From positions 2,852,001-2,916,000 of the forward strand of contig NZ_AP022588.1 in NCBI RefSeq assembly GCF_010731735.1: DNA of 64,000 nt, in the 5' to 3' direction. Source of the DNA: Mycolicibacterium sediminis (GTDB lineage: Bacteria > Actinomycetota > Actinomycetes > Mycobacteriales > Mycobacteriaceae). The first letter of the stretch is position 1. Every line of letters starts with the position of its first letter. Positions 43,178 through 51,162 of the stretch are shown here, in pieces. The position numbers were made by a program, and so were the translations under genes. The notes beneath the pieces were generated by a model. That model made no database searches. It had not been told where the DNA came from and worked only from the letters and a program-made list of their open reading frames with translations.

Positions 43178-44104
43178 ATGACCGACTTCGCCCTGCGCAA
43201 CGTCCCGCTGCTGTCCCGCGTGGGCGCCGACCGCGCCGACCTCCTCCGCACCGACGTCGACGCGGCCGTCGCCGCCTGGCCCGAGGCGCTGCTGCTCCGG
43301 GTGGACCGACGCAACCAGGTCCTGATCTCCGGTGGCCGCGTCGTGCTGTCCTCGGCGGCGAAGTACGCCGACGGGCCCGACGAGAACTCGGTGTTCCTGG
43401 GTCGCCTCGAGGACGGCAGACACGTCTGGGGGGTCCGTGCCGCACTCGAGGCGCCGGAGGACCCGACCGCCGAGACCGAGGTGCTCGACCTGCGTCGCGC
43501 CGGCGAGGTGTTCGACGACGTCAGCGCGCAGCTGGTGTCCACCGCGACCGCGCTGTTGAACTGGCACGACCACGCGCGCTTCAGCCCCGGCGACGGATCG
43601 CCCACCAAGGCGATCAAGAGCGGGTGGGCGCGCATCAACCCGGGCAACGGCCAGGAGGAGTACCCGCGCATCGACCCGGCCGTCATCTGCCTGGTGCACG
43701 ACGGCCACGACCGCGCGGTGCTGGCCCGCCAGACGGTGTGGCCGGAGCGGCTGTTCTCGCTCCTCGCCGGCTTCGTCGAGGCGGGCGAGTCGTTCGAGGC
43801 CTGCGTGGTGCGTGAGATCGCCGAGGAGGTGGGGCTCGCGGTCAGCGACGTGCGCTACCTGGGCAGCCAGCCGTGGCCGTTCCCTCGGTCGCTGATGGTC
43901 GGGTTCCACGCGGTCGCCGATCCGGAGCAGCCGTTCTCGTTCAACGACGGCGAGATCGCCGAGGCGGCGTGGTTCACCCGGGCCGAGGTCCGCGAGGCGC
44001 TCGAGCATGGTGACTGGAGCAGCGACTCACCGTCGCGGCTGCTGCTGCCGGGATCCATCTCGATCGCCCGGGAGATCATCGAGTCCTGGGCGGCCCTGGA
44101 CTGA
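43178..44104 (+). CDS. nudC: NAD(H) diphosphatase NudC
   Basis: The 308-residue Nudix hydrolase cleaves NAD(H) to NMN(H) and AMP and can remove NAD caps from RNA. The Nudix box is intact (GFVEAGESFEACVVREIAEE), as is the NudC-specific motif SQPWPFPRS. The segment that holds a four-Cys zinc ribbon in E. coli NudC contains no Cys here (HARFSPGDGSPTKAIKSGWA), as I recall for M. tuberculosis NudC too. The M. tuberculosis protein, by contrast, has Gln instead of Pro in the NudC motif. The gene is coupled to the potassium channel gene. Confidence 0.93.
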   Translation: MTDFALRNVPLLSRVGADRADLLRTDVDAAVAAWPEALLLRVDRRNQVLISGGRVVLSSAAKYADGPDENSVFLGRLEDGRHVWGVRAALEAPEDPTAETEVLDLRRAGEVFDDVSAQLVSTATALLNWHDHARFSPGDGSPTKAIKSGWARINPGNGQEEYPRIDPAVICLVHDGHDRAVLARQTVWPERLFSLLAGFVEAGESFEACVVREIAEEVGLAVSDVRYLGSQPWPFPRSLMVGFHAVADPEQPFSFNDGEIAEAAWFTRAEVREALEHGDWSSDSPSRLLLPGSISIAREIIESWAALD

Positions 44105-44126
44105 TCCGGGGGAGCGGCGGGCCGGC

Positions 44127-44375
44127 CTAGGCGCCGAGCTTCGCCTTGACCTGCTTCGCGCTGGGGTTGGTCAGTGTCGACCCGTCGGCGAACTTGACCG
44201 TCGGCACCACGTGGTTGCCGTTGTTGACCGATCCGACGAATTCGGCGGCGGCCGGGTCGGCTTCGATGTCCACCTCGGTCCAGGTGATGCCCTCGGACTT
44301 CAGTGCCATCTTCAGGCGCGAGCAGAACCCGCACCAGGACGTCGTGTACATGGTCAGACCAGTGGAAGCGCTCAT
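44127..44375 (-). CDS. mrx1: Mycoredoxin-1
   Basis: The 82-residue glutaredoxin-fold protein uses mycothiol to reduce mixed disulfides. The active site is C15-G-F-C18 in TTSWCGFCSRL, and the glutaredoxin-typical cis-Pro and GG-like segment are in HVVPTVKFADGSTLTNPS. It corresponds to Rv3198A. I chose the ATG at 44375, preceded by GAGGAG-like sequence, because the fold starts there. It is divergent from uvrD2; the 113-bp spacer has a 22-bp tandem repeat. Confidence 0.93.
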   Translation of the reverse strand: MSASTGLTMYTTSWCGFCSRLKMALKSEGITWTEVDIEADPAAAEFVGSVNNGNHVVPTVKFADGSTLTNPSAKQVKAKLGA

Positions 44376-44422
44376 GAGGAGTTCAACGTAGCGGACGCCC
44401 GAATGATGCCGCGCGGTCGCCG

Positions 44423-44466
44423 ACTGCCGCCAGGCTCCGGTCGCACTGCCGCCAGGCTCCGGTGCG
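44423..44466. repeat. 22-bp tandem repeat in the mrx1-uvrD2 promoter region
   Basis: Two adjacent 22-bp units (44423-44444 and 44445-44466) share ACTGCCGCCAGGCTCCGGT and differ only in the last 3 bases. They lie between the divergent starts of mrx1 and uvrD2, ending 22 bp before the uvrD2 ATG. Confidence 0.9.
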
Positions 44467-44488
44467 ATTGTCACGAGGCACTGACAAG

Positions 44489-46621
44489 ATGGACGCCATG
44501 GCAAGCCAGGGTTCCGGGGCGCCCGCGGGTGCGCTCCTCGAGGACCTCGACTCCGAACAGCGGGAGGCCGTCCAGGCTCCGCGCGGCCCGGTCTGCGTCC
44601 TCGCGGGCGCCGGCACCGGCAAGACCCGCACGATCACGCGCCGCATCGCCCACCTCGTGGCGGCCGGGCACGTCGCGCCGAGCCAGGTCCTCGCGGTCAC
44701 GTTCACCTCGCGCGCGGCGGGAGAGATGCGCGTCCGGCTGCGCTCGCTCGACCAGCAGGCCGGCGGGGTGGGGACGGGCATCGTCCAGGCCATGACGTTC
44801 CACGCCGCCGCACGGCGCCAGCTGCAGTACTTCTGGCCGCGTCTGGTGGGTGACACGGGGTGGGAACTGCTCGACAGCAAGTTCGCCGTGGTCGCGCAGG
44901 CCGCCAACCGACAGTCGGTCAAGGCCAGCACCGACGACGTCCGCGATCTCGCCGGTGAGATCGAGTGGGCGAAGGCCTCGCTCATCAGCCCGGAGGCGTA
45001 CCCCGCCGAGGTCGCTCGGGTGGGACGGGACATCCCGCTCGACGCGGCGAAGGTCGCCGCGGTCTATGCGGGATACGAGACGCTCAAGGCGCGTCGCGAG
45101 GGCACCACGCTGCTCGACTTCGACGACCTGCTGCTGCACACCGCCGCGGCCATCGAGAACGACGCGGCCGTCGCCCAGGAATTCCGCGACCGCTACCGCT
45201 GCTTCGTCGTCGACGAGTACCAGGACGTCACGCCGCTGCAGCAGCGCGTGCTCGACGCGTGGCTGGGGGAGCGCGACGACCTGACGGTGGTGGGTGACGC
45301 GAACCAGACCATCTACTCGTTCACCGGGGCCACGCCCAATCACCTGCTGGACTTCTCGCGGCGGTTCCCCGACGCGACCGTGGTGCGGCTCGAGCGCGAC
45401 TACCGGTCGACCCCGCAGGTGGTGTCGCTCGCGAACCGGGTCATCGGTGCTGCGCGGGGGCGCATGGCGGGCAGCCGGCTGCACCTGGTCGGTCAGCGTC
45501 CGCCGGGTCCCGAGCCGTCGTTCGCCGAGCACACCGACGAGGTGGCCGAGGCCACCGCGGTGGCCAAGAGCATCAAGAAGCTGATCCAGGGCGGCACCGC
45601 GCCGTCGGAGATCGCCGTGCTCTACCGCATCAACGCGCAGTCCGAGGTCTACGAGGAGGCGCTCACCGAGGCCGGCGTGGCCTTCCAGGTGCGCGGCGGC
45701 GAGGGGTTCTTCAGCAGGCAGGAGGTCAGGCAGGCGCTGCTGGCACTGCAGCGTGCCGCCGAACGCGGCGCCGAGGTCACCGGTGCCGAGCTGGCGTCCG
45801 GGGTCCGCGACCTCCTCGAACCGCTGGGCCTGACGGTAGAGGCGCCGACGGGCACCAAGGCGCGGGAGCGCTGGGAGGCGCTGACCGCGCTCGCGGAACT
45901 CGTCGACGAGGACGTCGCGCAGCGTCCTGACCTCGACCTGCGCACGCTGGTGGCCGAACTGCGTCAGCGGGCCGACTCCCGGCACCCACCGGTGGTGCAG
46001 GGCGTCACCCTCGCCTCGCTGCACGCGGCGAAGGGCCTGGAGTGGGACGCGGTCTTCCTGGTCGGTCTCGCCGACGGCACGCTGCCGATCTCGCACGCCC
46101 TGTCCAAGGGTGCCGAGAGTGAGGCCGTCGAGGAGGAGCGCCGACTGTTCTACGTCGGGATCACCCGTGCGCGAATGCATTTGAGCCTGAGCTGGGCGCT
46201 GGCACGGGCGCCGGGAGGCAGGCAGGGGCGTCGACCGTCGCGGTTCCTGAACGGCGTCGCCCCGCAGTCGCCCGCCGACGCCGGCCCGGGTAGGGCGCGC
46301 AAGCAGCGCGGGCCGGCGCCGCGGTGCCGCGTCTGCAACGGCCCACTGACCACGCCGGCGTCGATCATGTTGCGCCGCTGCGAAACTTGTCCGTCGGACC
46401 TCGACGAGGACTTGCTCGCGGGTCTCAAGGAGTGGCGCCTGCGCATCGCGAAGGAGATGAGCGTGCCCGCCTACGTCGTCTTCACCGACAACACCCTGAT
46501 CGCCATCGCCGAGACGCTGCCGACCGACGACGCCGCGCTCGTCGCGATCCCCGGCATCGGTGCCCGCAAGCTGGAGCAGTTCGGGCCCGACGTCCTCGAA
46601 CTCGTCCGAGGCCGCTCGTAG
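44489..46621 (+). CDS. uvrD2: ATP-dependent DNA helicase UvrD2
   Basis: The 710-residue superfamily 1A helicase is essential in M. tuberculosis. Motor motifs are Walker [56 protein letters not shown] and [17 protein letters not shown]. The C-terminus holds a tetracysteine zinc module (CRVCNGPL and RRCETCPSD) and an HRDC domain ([20 protein letters not shown]), the hallmark of UvrD2 rather than UvrD1. The zinc module couples ATPase to unwinding in the orthologue. ATG 44489 has GAGG upstream; ATG 44498 is also possible. Confidence 0.94.
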   Translation: MDAMASQGSGAPAGALLEDLDSEQREAVQAPRGPVCVLAGAGTGKTRTITRRIAHLVAAGHVAPSQVLAVTFTSRAAGEMRVRLRSLDQQAGGVGTGIVQAMTFHAAARRQLQYFWPRLVGDTGWELLDSKFAVVAQAANRQSVKASTDDVRDLAGEIEWAKASLISPEAYPAEVARVGRDIPLDAAKVAAVYAGYETLKARREGTTLLDFDDLLLHTAAAIENDAAVAQEFRDRYRCFVVDEYQDVTPLQQRVLDAWLGERDDLTVVGDANQTIYSFTGATPNHLLDFSRRFPDATVVRLERDYRSTPQVVSLANRVIGAARGRMAGSRLHLVGQRPPGPEPSFAEHTDEVAEATAVAKSIKKLIQGGTAPSEIAVLYRINAQSEVYEEALTEAGVAFQVRGGEGFFSRQEVRQALLALQRAAERGAEVTGAELASGVRDLLEPLGLTVEAPTGTKARERWEALTALAELVDEDVAQRPDLDLRTLVAELRQRADSRHPPVVQGVTLASLHAAKGLEWDAVFLVGLADGTLPISHALSKGAESEAVEEERRLFYVGITRARMHLSLSWALARAPGGRQGRRPSRFLNGVAPQSPADAGPGRARKQRGPAPRCRVCNGPLTTPASIMLRRCETCPSDLDEDLLAGLKEWRLRIAKEMSVPAYVVFTDNTLIAIAETLPTDDAALVAIPGIGARKLEQFGPDVLELVRGRS

Positions 46622-46676
46622 GCACCGGGCCAAAGCTGCCAACTCTGGTCGAGATCGCGCCAAACCCGCAGGTCAG

Positions 46677-46714
46677 AAAATAGCTTGTGGCGATTTCGTG
46701 TTAGCGTCTAGCCT
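46677..46714 (+). promoter_or_regulatory. Candidate whiB7 promoter
   Basis: TTGTGG (46685-46690) and TAGCCT (46709-46714) with an 18-bp spacer fit a sigma-A promoter. AAAATA lies directly upstream of the -35 element (46677-46682), as expected for the A/T-rich WhiB7-binding site that drives autoactivation. It lies 55 bp before the leader ORF. Confidence 0.6.
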
Positions 46715-46769
46715 CGTACACGTCCGCAGGGGCACACTGTATCCGGCACACACGAGAGGAGGTCGCGAG

Positions 46770-46949
46770 ATGATCAGCAATCCGTTCAACGGCGTAGTCA
46801 TCCCCGCCGGCGTCCTCGGCGTGTCGTGGGCACCCCACGTTCACGCCCATGCCGCCGCCGCGGCCTTCGCCGTCGCCGCGCCCGCATCCATGCGCAAGCG
46901 CCGGGCCGCTACGGCGACTCTCGCGTCCGTGAATCGGGGCTCCAGCTAG
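46770..46949 (+). CDS. whiB7 leader peptide (upstream ORF)
   Basis: A 59-codon open frame lies in the whiB7 leader, starting with an ATG preceded by the strong GAGAGGAGG. The peptide begins MISNPFNGVVIPAGVLG and has an Ala/His-rich middle and a basic C-terminus. It is followed 20 bp later by an intrinsic terminator and then by whiB7. In mycobacteria whiB7 expression depends on such a translated leader: ribosome stalling by antibiotics prevents termination and lets transcription reach whiB7. The peptide itself probably has no other function. Confidence 0.75.
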   Translation: MISNPFNGVVIPAGVLGVSWAPHVHAHAAAAAFAVAAPASMRKRRAATATLASVNRGSS

Positions 46950-46968
46950 GAAGCCCACGACATGCCTG

Positions 46969-47008
46969 ATGGCCACGGACCCGAGACCGGATCCGTGGCC
47001 ATAGTTTT
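46969..47008 (+). terminator. Attenuator terminator in the whiB7 leader
   Basis: ATGGCCACGGA (46969-46979) pairs perfectly with TCCGTGGCCAT (46992-47002), followed by AGTTTT. It lies between the leader ORF and whiB7, on the same strand, so it is placed for conditional termination. Alternative pairing of the leader could release it when ribosomes stall. Confidence 0.8.
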
Positions 47009-47089
47009 CGGACGAGACCGAAGACGACTGGTCGAAGGATCCATCTACGACAGATGACCCGAGAACTACGACCAGGAAGCAGGAGAGTC

Positions 47090-47365
47090 ATGTCGGACCG
47101 GACATGCCGCGAGAGGCTGACGGTGCCCTGTCACGACGGAGAGCCGGACCTGTGGTTCGCCGAGAACCCCAGTGAACTGGAGCAGGCAAAGGCGCTGTGC
47201 ACGGACTGCCCGATCAGGCGGGAGTGCCTGTCGTCGGCGCTGGAACGTCAAGAGCCCTGGGGAGTGTGGGGCGGCGAGATCCTCGATCGTGGCACCGTGG
47301 TCGCGCGCAAGCGTCCCCGTGGCCGCCCGAGGAAGAACCCGCAGGCAAGCCCTGCGGCAGCATGA
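47090..47365 (+). CDS. whiB7: Antibiotic-resistance regulator WhiB7
   Basis: The 91-residue Wbl protein activates intrinsic resistance to ribosome-targeting antibiotics. Cluster cysteines are C14, C37, C40 and C46, followed by the sigma-interacting turn EPWGVWGGE and a C-terminal AT-hook RGRPRK (residues 77-82), which is diagnostic for WhiB7 and recognises A/T-rich sequence upstream of the -35 element. The ATG at 47090 has AGGAGAG upstream. It is expressed from a long leader with a small ORF and attenuator. It converges on the ABC1-kinase gene over a perfect hairpin. Confidence 0.95.
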   Translation: MSDRTCRERLTVPCHDGEPDLWFAENPSELEQAKALCTDCPIRRECLSSALERQEPWGVWGGEILDRGTVVARKRPRGRPRKNPQASPAAA

Positions 47366-47369
47366 CGCA

Positions 47370-47402
47370 ACGTGCCGCCTGACGAGACGTCAGGCGGCAC
47401 GT
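47370..47402. terminator. Bidirectional terminator between whiB7 and the ABC1 kinase gene
   Basis: ACGTGCCGCCTGACG (47370-47384) pairs perfectly with CGTCAGGCGGCACGT (47388-47402), a 15-bp stem with a 3-nt loop. It occupies nearly the whole space between the two convergent stops. Confidence 0.85.
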
Positions 47403-47408
47403 CGTGCG

Positions 47409-48725
47409 TCAGGTTCCGGGTGCGAAACCTGGAATCAGTTCGGTGGCAAGCGCTTTGGTGGGGATGTGCGCGTCGAGCTGACACGAGATCGCCACGTTGG
47501 AGGCGATGACGCGCATCGGGATGGCGAGCCGCGCCGGGATGTCCATCTGCCGCGCGGCCTTGATCTGATCGACCGAGAGGTCCATGTTGCGGGCGGCCAT
47601 CTTCTGCAACCACTTGCGTGAGTAGTGGAAGACGTCGACCTCGAGGGGCTCGACGTACTGGCGCAGCATGTCGTCGACTTCCCGTCCGGAGACCTTCTCG
47701 CCGCGCTGGATGAACCCGACCTGCTCCATCGCGGGGAGGAGCTTGTCGTAGTCCTTCTCCATCGCGTACCGGACGACGTGGCCCAGTTCGACGGGGATGC
47801 CGCCGGGAAGCGGTGCCACGGCGCCGAAGTCGAGGACGCCCATCTTCCCCTCGGGCAGCAGCATGAAGTTCCCGGGGTGCGCGTCGCCGTGCATCATCTC
47901 GAGCCGGCGCGGTGCGTCGTAGGTCAGTTCGAAGAGGCGGGTGCCCATCAGGTCGCGCTGCTCGACGGTGCCTTCGCGGATGATCTTCGCCAGCGGGATG
48001 CCCTCCATCCACTCGGCGATCACGACCTTGGGAGCGCTCGCGACGATTGCGGGCACCACGAAGTGCGGGTGGTCGCGGTAGGCCTTGGCGAAGGCACGCT
48101 GGTTGTCGGCTTCGAGGCGATAGTCGAGTTCCATCTCGGTGCGCTCGATGAGTTCGTCGACCACGCCCTGGACGTCGGCGCCGGGGGAGAGCTGCCGGAA
48201 CACCGACACCATGCGCTTCATCGTCTTGAGGTCGGCGCGCAGCGCTTCGTCGGCGCCGGGGTACTGGATCTTGACCGCGACCTCGCGGCCGTCGGACCAC
48301 ACGGCCTTGTGCACCTGGCCGATGCTCGCCGACGCCACGGGCTCGTCGTCGAACGACGAGAACCGGCTGCGCCACTTGGTGCCCAGCTGTGCGGCGAGTA
48401 CGCGGTGCACCTTGTCGGCGGGCAGCGGCGGCGCGTCCTTCTGCAGCTTGGTCAGGGCCTCGCGGTAGGGCTCGCCGAACTGTTCGGGGACGGCGGCCTC
48501 CATGACCGACAGCGCCTGGCCGACCTTCATCGCGCCGCCCTTGAGTTCACCGAGGACGGTGAACAGCTGCTGGGCAGCCTTCTCCATCAGTTCGGCGTTC
48601 ACCTCGTCCCTCGACGAGCCGGTGAGTCGTTTGCCGAGACCCAGCGCGGCACGTCCCGCGATGCCTGCGGGAAGTGACGCGAGCTTGACGTTGCGCGCGG
48701 CACGGCCACGCTTGATGTCTGCCAC
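47409..48725 (-). CDS. ABC1/ADCK (UbiB-family) atypical kinase
   Basis: The 438-residue protein-kinase-like protein has the ADCK signature KxGQ in GGAMKVGQALS, the Ala-rich nucleotide loop ASASIGQVHKA, the Lys in VAVKIQYPG, the catalytic MHGDAHPGNF and the metal-binding DFGAVAPLP. Family members bind or hydrolyse ATP and support isoprenoid quinone and lipid metabolism, and are not conventional protein kinases. It is the Rv3197 orthologue, which has been reported as a macrolide-binding ATPase associated with the WhiB7 regulon. I chose GTG 48725 by homology; a GTG five codons upstream is also in frame. Confidence 0.9.
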   Translation of the reverse strand: MADIKRGRAARNVKLASLPAGIAGRAALGLGKRLTGSSRDEVNAELMEKAAQQLFTVLGELKGGAMKVGQALSVMEAAVPEQFGEPYREALTKLQKDAPPLPADKVHRVLAAQLGTKWRSRFSSFDDEPVASASIGQVHKAVWSDGREVAVKIQYPGADEALRADLKTMKRMVSVFRQLSPGADVQGVVDELIERTEMELDYRLEADNQRAFAKAYRDHPHFVVPAIVASAPKVVIAEWMEGIPLAKIIREGTVEQRDLMGTRLFELTYDAPRRLEMMHGDAHPGNFMLLPEGKMGVLDFGAVAPLPGGIPVELGHVVRYAMEKDYDKLLPAMEQVGFIQRGEKVSGREVDDMLRQYVEPLEVDVFHYSRKWLQKMAARNMDLSVDQIKAARQMDIPARLAIPMRVIASNVAISCQLDAHIPTKALATELIPGFAPGT

Positions 48726-48783
48726 GTCCCCATTGTCCACGACGAGCCTGTCAACGCCTCTGTGACGTCTGGAACACCGGCTC

Positions 48784-49638
48784 TCAGCAGTCGCAGCGCG
48801 GATGCCGCGACCACCGCCGACTGGTCGTCGATCCGGTTGCCACGTCGAACTCCCACGTGGTGTCCAGCGTCGGCGGTGGCGCCGCCTGAGCGCCCACCTC
48901 GCCCGTCGCGCGCACCGCGGTGATCACGCGGTCCACCTGGTGCAGGGCGAGCGCGGCGGTTGCCAGCACCGTCGCCCGGTCGGCGGTGCCGACGGCGTGG
49001 CGCAGTTGGGCGGCCACCGCCGGCCACGCCTCGTCGCGGTCGCTGCGGTGCAGATCGGCGCACTGCAGACAACTCGTCCTACCGGGCAGGACGAGGGGGC
49101 CGATCAGCCCGGTGCCGTCCCGCACCCGCACGGCGAGGTGCGGGACCCTGGCGTCGTGGAGGTCGCGGACCACCTGGGGGTCGGTGACCAGGAAGTCGGT
49201 CAGGACGACGAGGTCGGTGTTCTCGGACTTGACCCCGGCGTGGCTGAAGCTGCTGTGCCGCACCCGGGTTCCCGAGCAGCGCAGCGCTCCGGCGAGCAGG
49301 TCGGACAGCGGGCCGCGGCCGTGGATGCGGACCGACGCGGACCGGACGTGCGGGGCGGTGGTGCGCACCAGCTCGTGCCGGGTGAGCGACGCGAGGAGAT
49401 CGTCGACGTCGCCGGCGTCCTCGGCGCCCCGGTTCAGGGCCAGTGCCACGAGGTCGGACGACGTGATGCCGGACTGCATCCGGCGGAGGACGTCGGCCAG
49501 TGCGGACGCGGACAGTCCGGCGGGCGGGCGGACCAGGATGGCCCGGCGCGGGTCCCACCCCACCTGCACGGTGTGGTCGGGCCGCATCAGGACGGGCATC
49601 GCCGGGTCGAGCGTGTAGCGCAGCACCCGCCGACTCAA
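48784..49638 (-). CDS. ThiF-like/TOMM cyclodehydratase-domain protein (Rv3196-like)
   Basis: The 284-residue protein has the domain found in bacteriocin-biosynthesis cyclodehydratases (TIGR03882-type, E1-like fold). The diagnostic element is the segment RTSCLQCADLHRSDRDEAWP, and the extreme C-terminus RHPRCDC carries Cys likely to complete a zinc site. It lacks an obvious ATP-binding loop and there is no precursor peptide or YcaO gene nearby, so peptide cyclisation is unproven. The TTG at 49638 or a GTG four codons later may be the start. It follows the zinc-metalloprotease-like gene by 23 bp in the same direction. Confidence 0.75.
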   Translation of the reverse strand: MSRRVLRYTLDPAMPVLMRPDHTVQVGWDPRRAILVRPPAGLSASALADVLRRMQSGITSSDLVALALNRGAEDAGDVDDLLASLTRHELVRTTAPHVRSASVRIHGRGPLSDLLAGALRCSGTRVRHSSFSHAGVKSENTDLVVLTDFLVTDPQVVRDLHDARVPHLAVRVRDGTGLIGPLVLPGRTSCLQCADLHRSDRDEAWPAVAAQLRHAVGTADRATVLATAALALHQVDRVITAVRATGEVGAQAAPPPTLDTTWEFDVATGSTTSRRWSRHPRCDC

Positions 49639-49661
49639 TCACGGTCGGCGCGAGGCGCGCT

Positions 49662-51029
49662 CTACTTATCCACAGGGGGGTCCTCTGGACCGCCCAGCTC
49701 CTTCTCGAGGTCGGCGATCGCCTGATCGATCCCGCTGGTGTCGCCGCCGAGGACGCGGTCGATGAACCCGGCGGGCTCGTCGAGGTCGTCGGCACCGGGG
49801 AGCAGGTCGGGGTGCTGCCACACGCCGTCACGGGCGTCGGCGCCCACGGCCTCGGTGAGCTTCTCCCACAGGGCGGCGGCCTCGCGAAGTTTGCGGGGCC
49901 GCAGTTCGAGTCCGACCAGCGTGGCGAAGGTCTGCTCGGCGGGACCGCCGGTGGCGCGTCGCCGACGCAGGGTCTCGCTGAGCGCGGAGGTGCCGGGGAT
50001 CCGGTCGCCCAGCGCCGCGGTCACCACCGTCTGAACCCACCCCTCGACCAGCGCCAGCAGTGTCTCGAGGCGCTCGAGGGCTACGACCTGTTCGGGGGAG
50101 GCCTTCGGCTCGAACATGCCCTGACTGAGCAGTTCCTCCATCTTCGAGGGGTCGGTGAGGGCGGACGGGTCGATGCCGCGCGCGAGGTCCTCGATGCCGC
50201 TGGTGTCGACCTTCATGCCCTTGGCGAACGCCTCGACGGCGCTGAGCAATTGGCTCGACAGCCACGGCACGTGGCTGAACAGCCGGTGGTGGGCGGCTTC
50301 GCGCGCGGCCAGGAACGTCATGATCTCGCTGCGCGGCTGTTCGAGTCCCTCCGCGAGCGCCTCGATCGCGTCGGGCATCAGGGCGGCGACGCCCTTGGGT
50401 CCCAGCGGCAACCCGATGTCGGTGGAGGTCAGCACCTCCTTGGACAGCGTGCCGAGGGCCTGACCGAGTTGGGAGCCGAACGCCATCCCGCCCATCTGCG
50501 ACATCATCGCCAGCAGTGGCCCGGCCATGGCCCGTGCCTCCTCGGGCAGCGTCTGGGTCCAGACCGCGGAGATCTGTTCGGCCACGGGGTCGCACAGCCG
50601 CTTCCACGTGCCGAGGGTGTTGTCGATCCAGTCGCTCGGCGTCCACGCGACCGACTGCGTGGTGCCCGCGGGCAGCGGGGTGACTCCGTCGAGCCACGTC
50701 TCGGCGAGCCGGACGGCGTCGGAGATCGCGGTGCTGGTCTGCTCCGGGATGGGCTTGACGAACCCGATCGAGTTCGACGCCAGCTGGCGGGCCAGGTCGT
50801 AGTTCACCGGGCCGGACTGCGCGCCGCCACCCATGACGTTGCCTGCGCCGCTGAACATCTCGCCCAGCTTGGAGAAGATCTGGCCGAGGTCGCCCATGTC
50901 GAATCCCGCGCCACCGAAGCCGAACGGATCCTGCGGGCTGTTCGGGTCGCGATCCTTCTTGCGCTTGTCGGGGTCGTTGTCGTCGTCTCCGCGGTCATGG
51001 GAGGAGAAGCCGAAGGGCAGGTCAGACAT
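49662..51029 (-). CDS. DUF2342 zinc-dependent metalloprotease-like protein (Rv3195-like)
   Basis: The 455-residue cytosolic protein is of the DUF2342/coenzyme F420-associated metalloprotease-like family. The motif region FLAAREAAHHRLFSHVPWL contains E-A-A-H-H, which resembles but does not equal HExxH. The N-terminal ~45 residues are charged and low-complexity (DRGDDDNDPDKRKKDRD), followed by a Gly-rich linker. Protease activity is therefore not assured. It is divergent from the PDZ-protease gene and is followed after 23 bp by the cyclodehydratase-domain gene. Confidence 0.82.
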   Translation of the reverse strand: MSDLPFGFSSHDRGDDDNDPDKRKKDRDPNSPQDPFGFGGAGFDMGDLGQIFSKLGEMFSGAGNVMGGGAQSGPVNYDLARQLASNSIGFVKPIPEQTSTAISDAVRLAETWLDGVTPLPAGTTQSVAWTPSDWIDNTLGTWKRLCDPVAEQISAVWTQTLPEEARAMAGPLLAMMSQMGGMAFGSQLGQALGTLSKEVLTSTDIGLPLGPKGVAALMPDAIEALAEGLEQPRSEIMTFLAAREAAHHRLFSHVPWLSSQLLSAVEAFAKGMKVDTSGIEDLARGIDPSALTDPSKMEELLSQGMFEPKASPEQVVALERLETLLALVEGWVQTVVTAALGDRIPGTSALSETLRRRRATGGPAEQTFATLVGLELRPRKLREAAALWEKLTEAVGADARDGVWQHPDLLPGADDLDEPAGFIDRVLGGDTSGIDQAIADLEKELGGPEDPPVDK

Positions 51030-51162
51030 AGCTCAACGGTACCCACCGGGGCCGGCCCGCGTGGGGCTGCGGGTCACGCCACGAGTGAACTCGTGCACCG
51101 TCGACCTCGGCCGGCGAGGCGCTGGGGGAGGTTCGGGCCCGGCGAGCCCTAGTGTGGGCAGC

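Noticed and set aside
44471..46663. 730-codon open frame antisense to uvrD2
   Set aside because: Shadow frame of a conserved essential helicase; no recognisable domain.
47090..47365. Start of whiB7 at 47054
   Set aside because: The frame opens there, but the ATG at 47090 has the AGGAGAG site and matches the known WhiB7 length.
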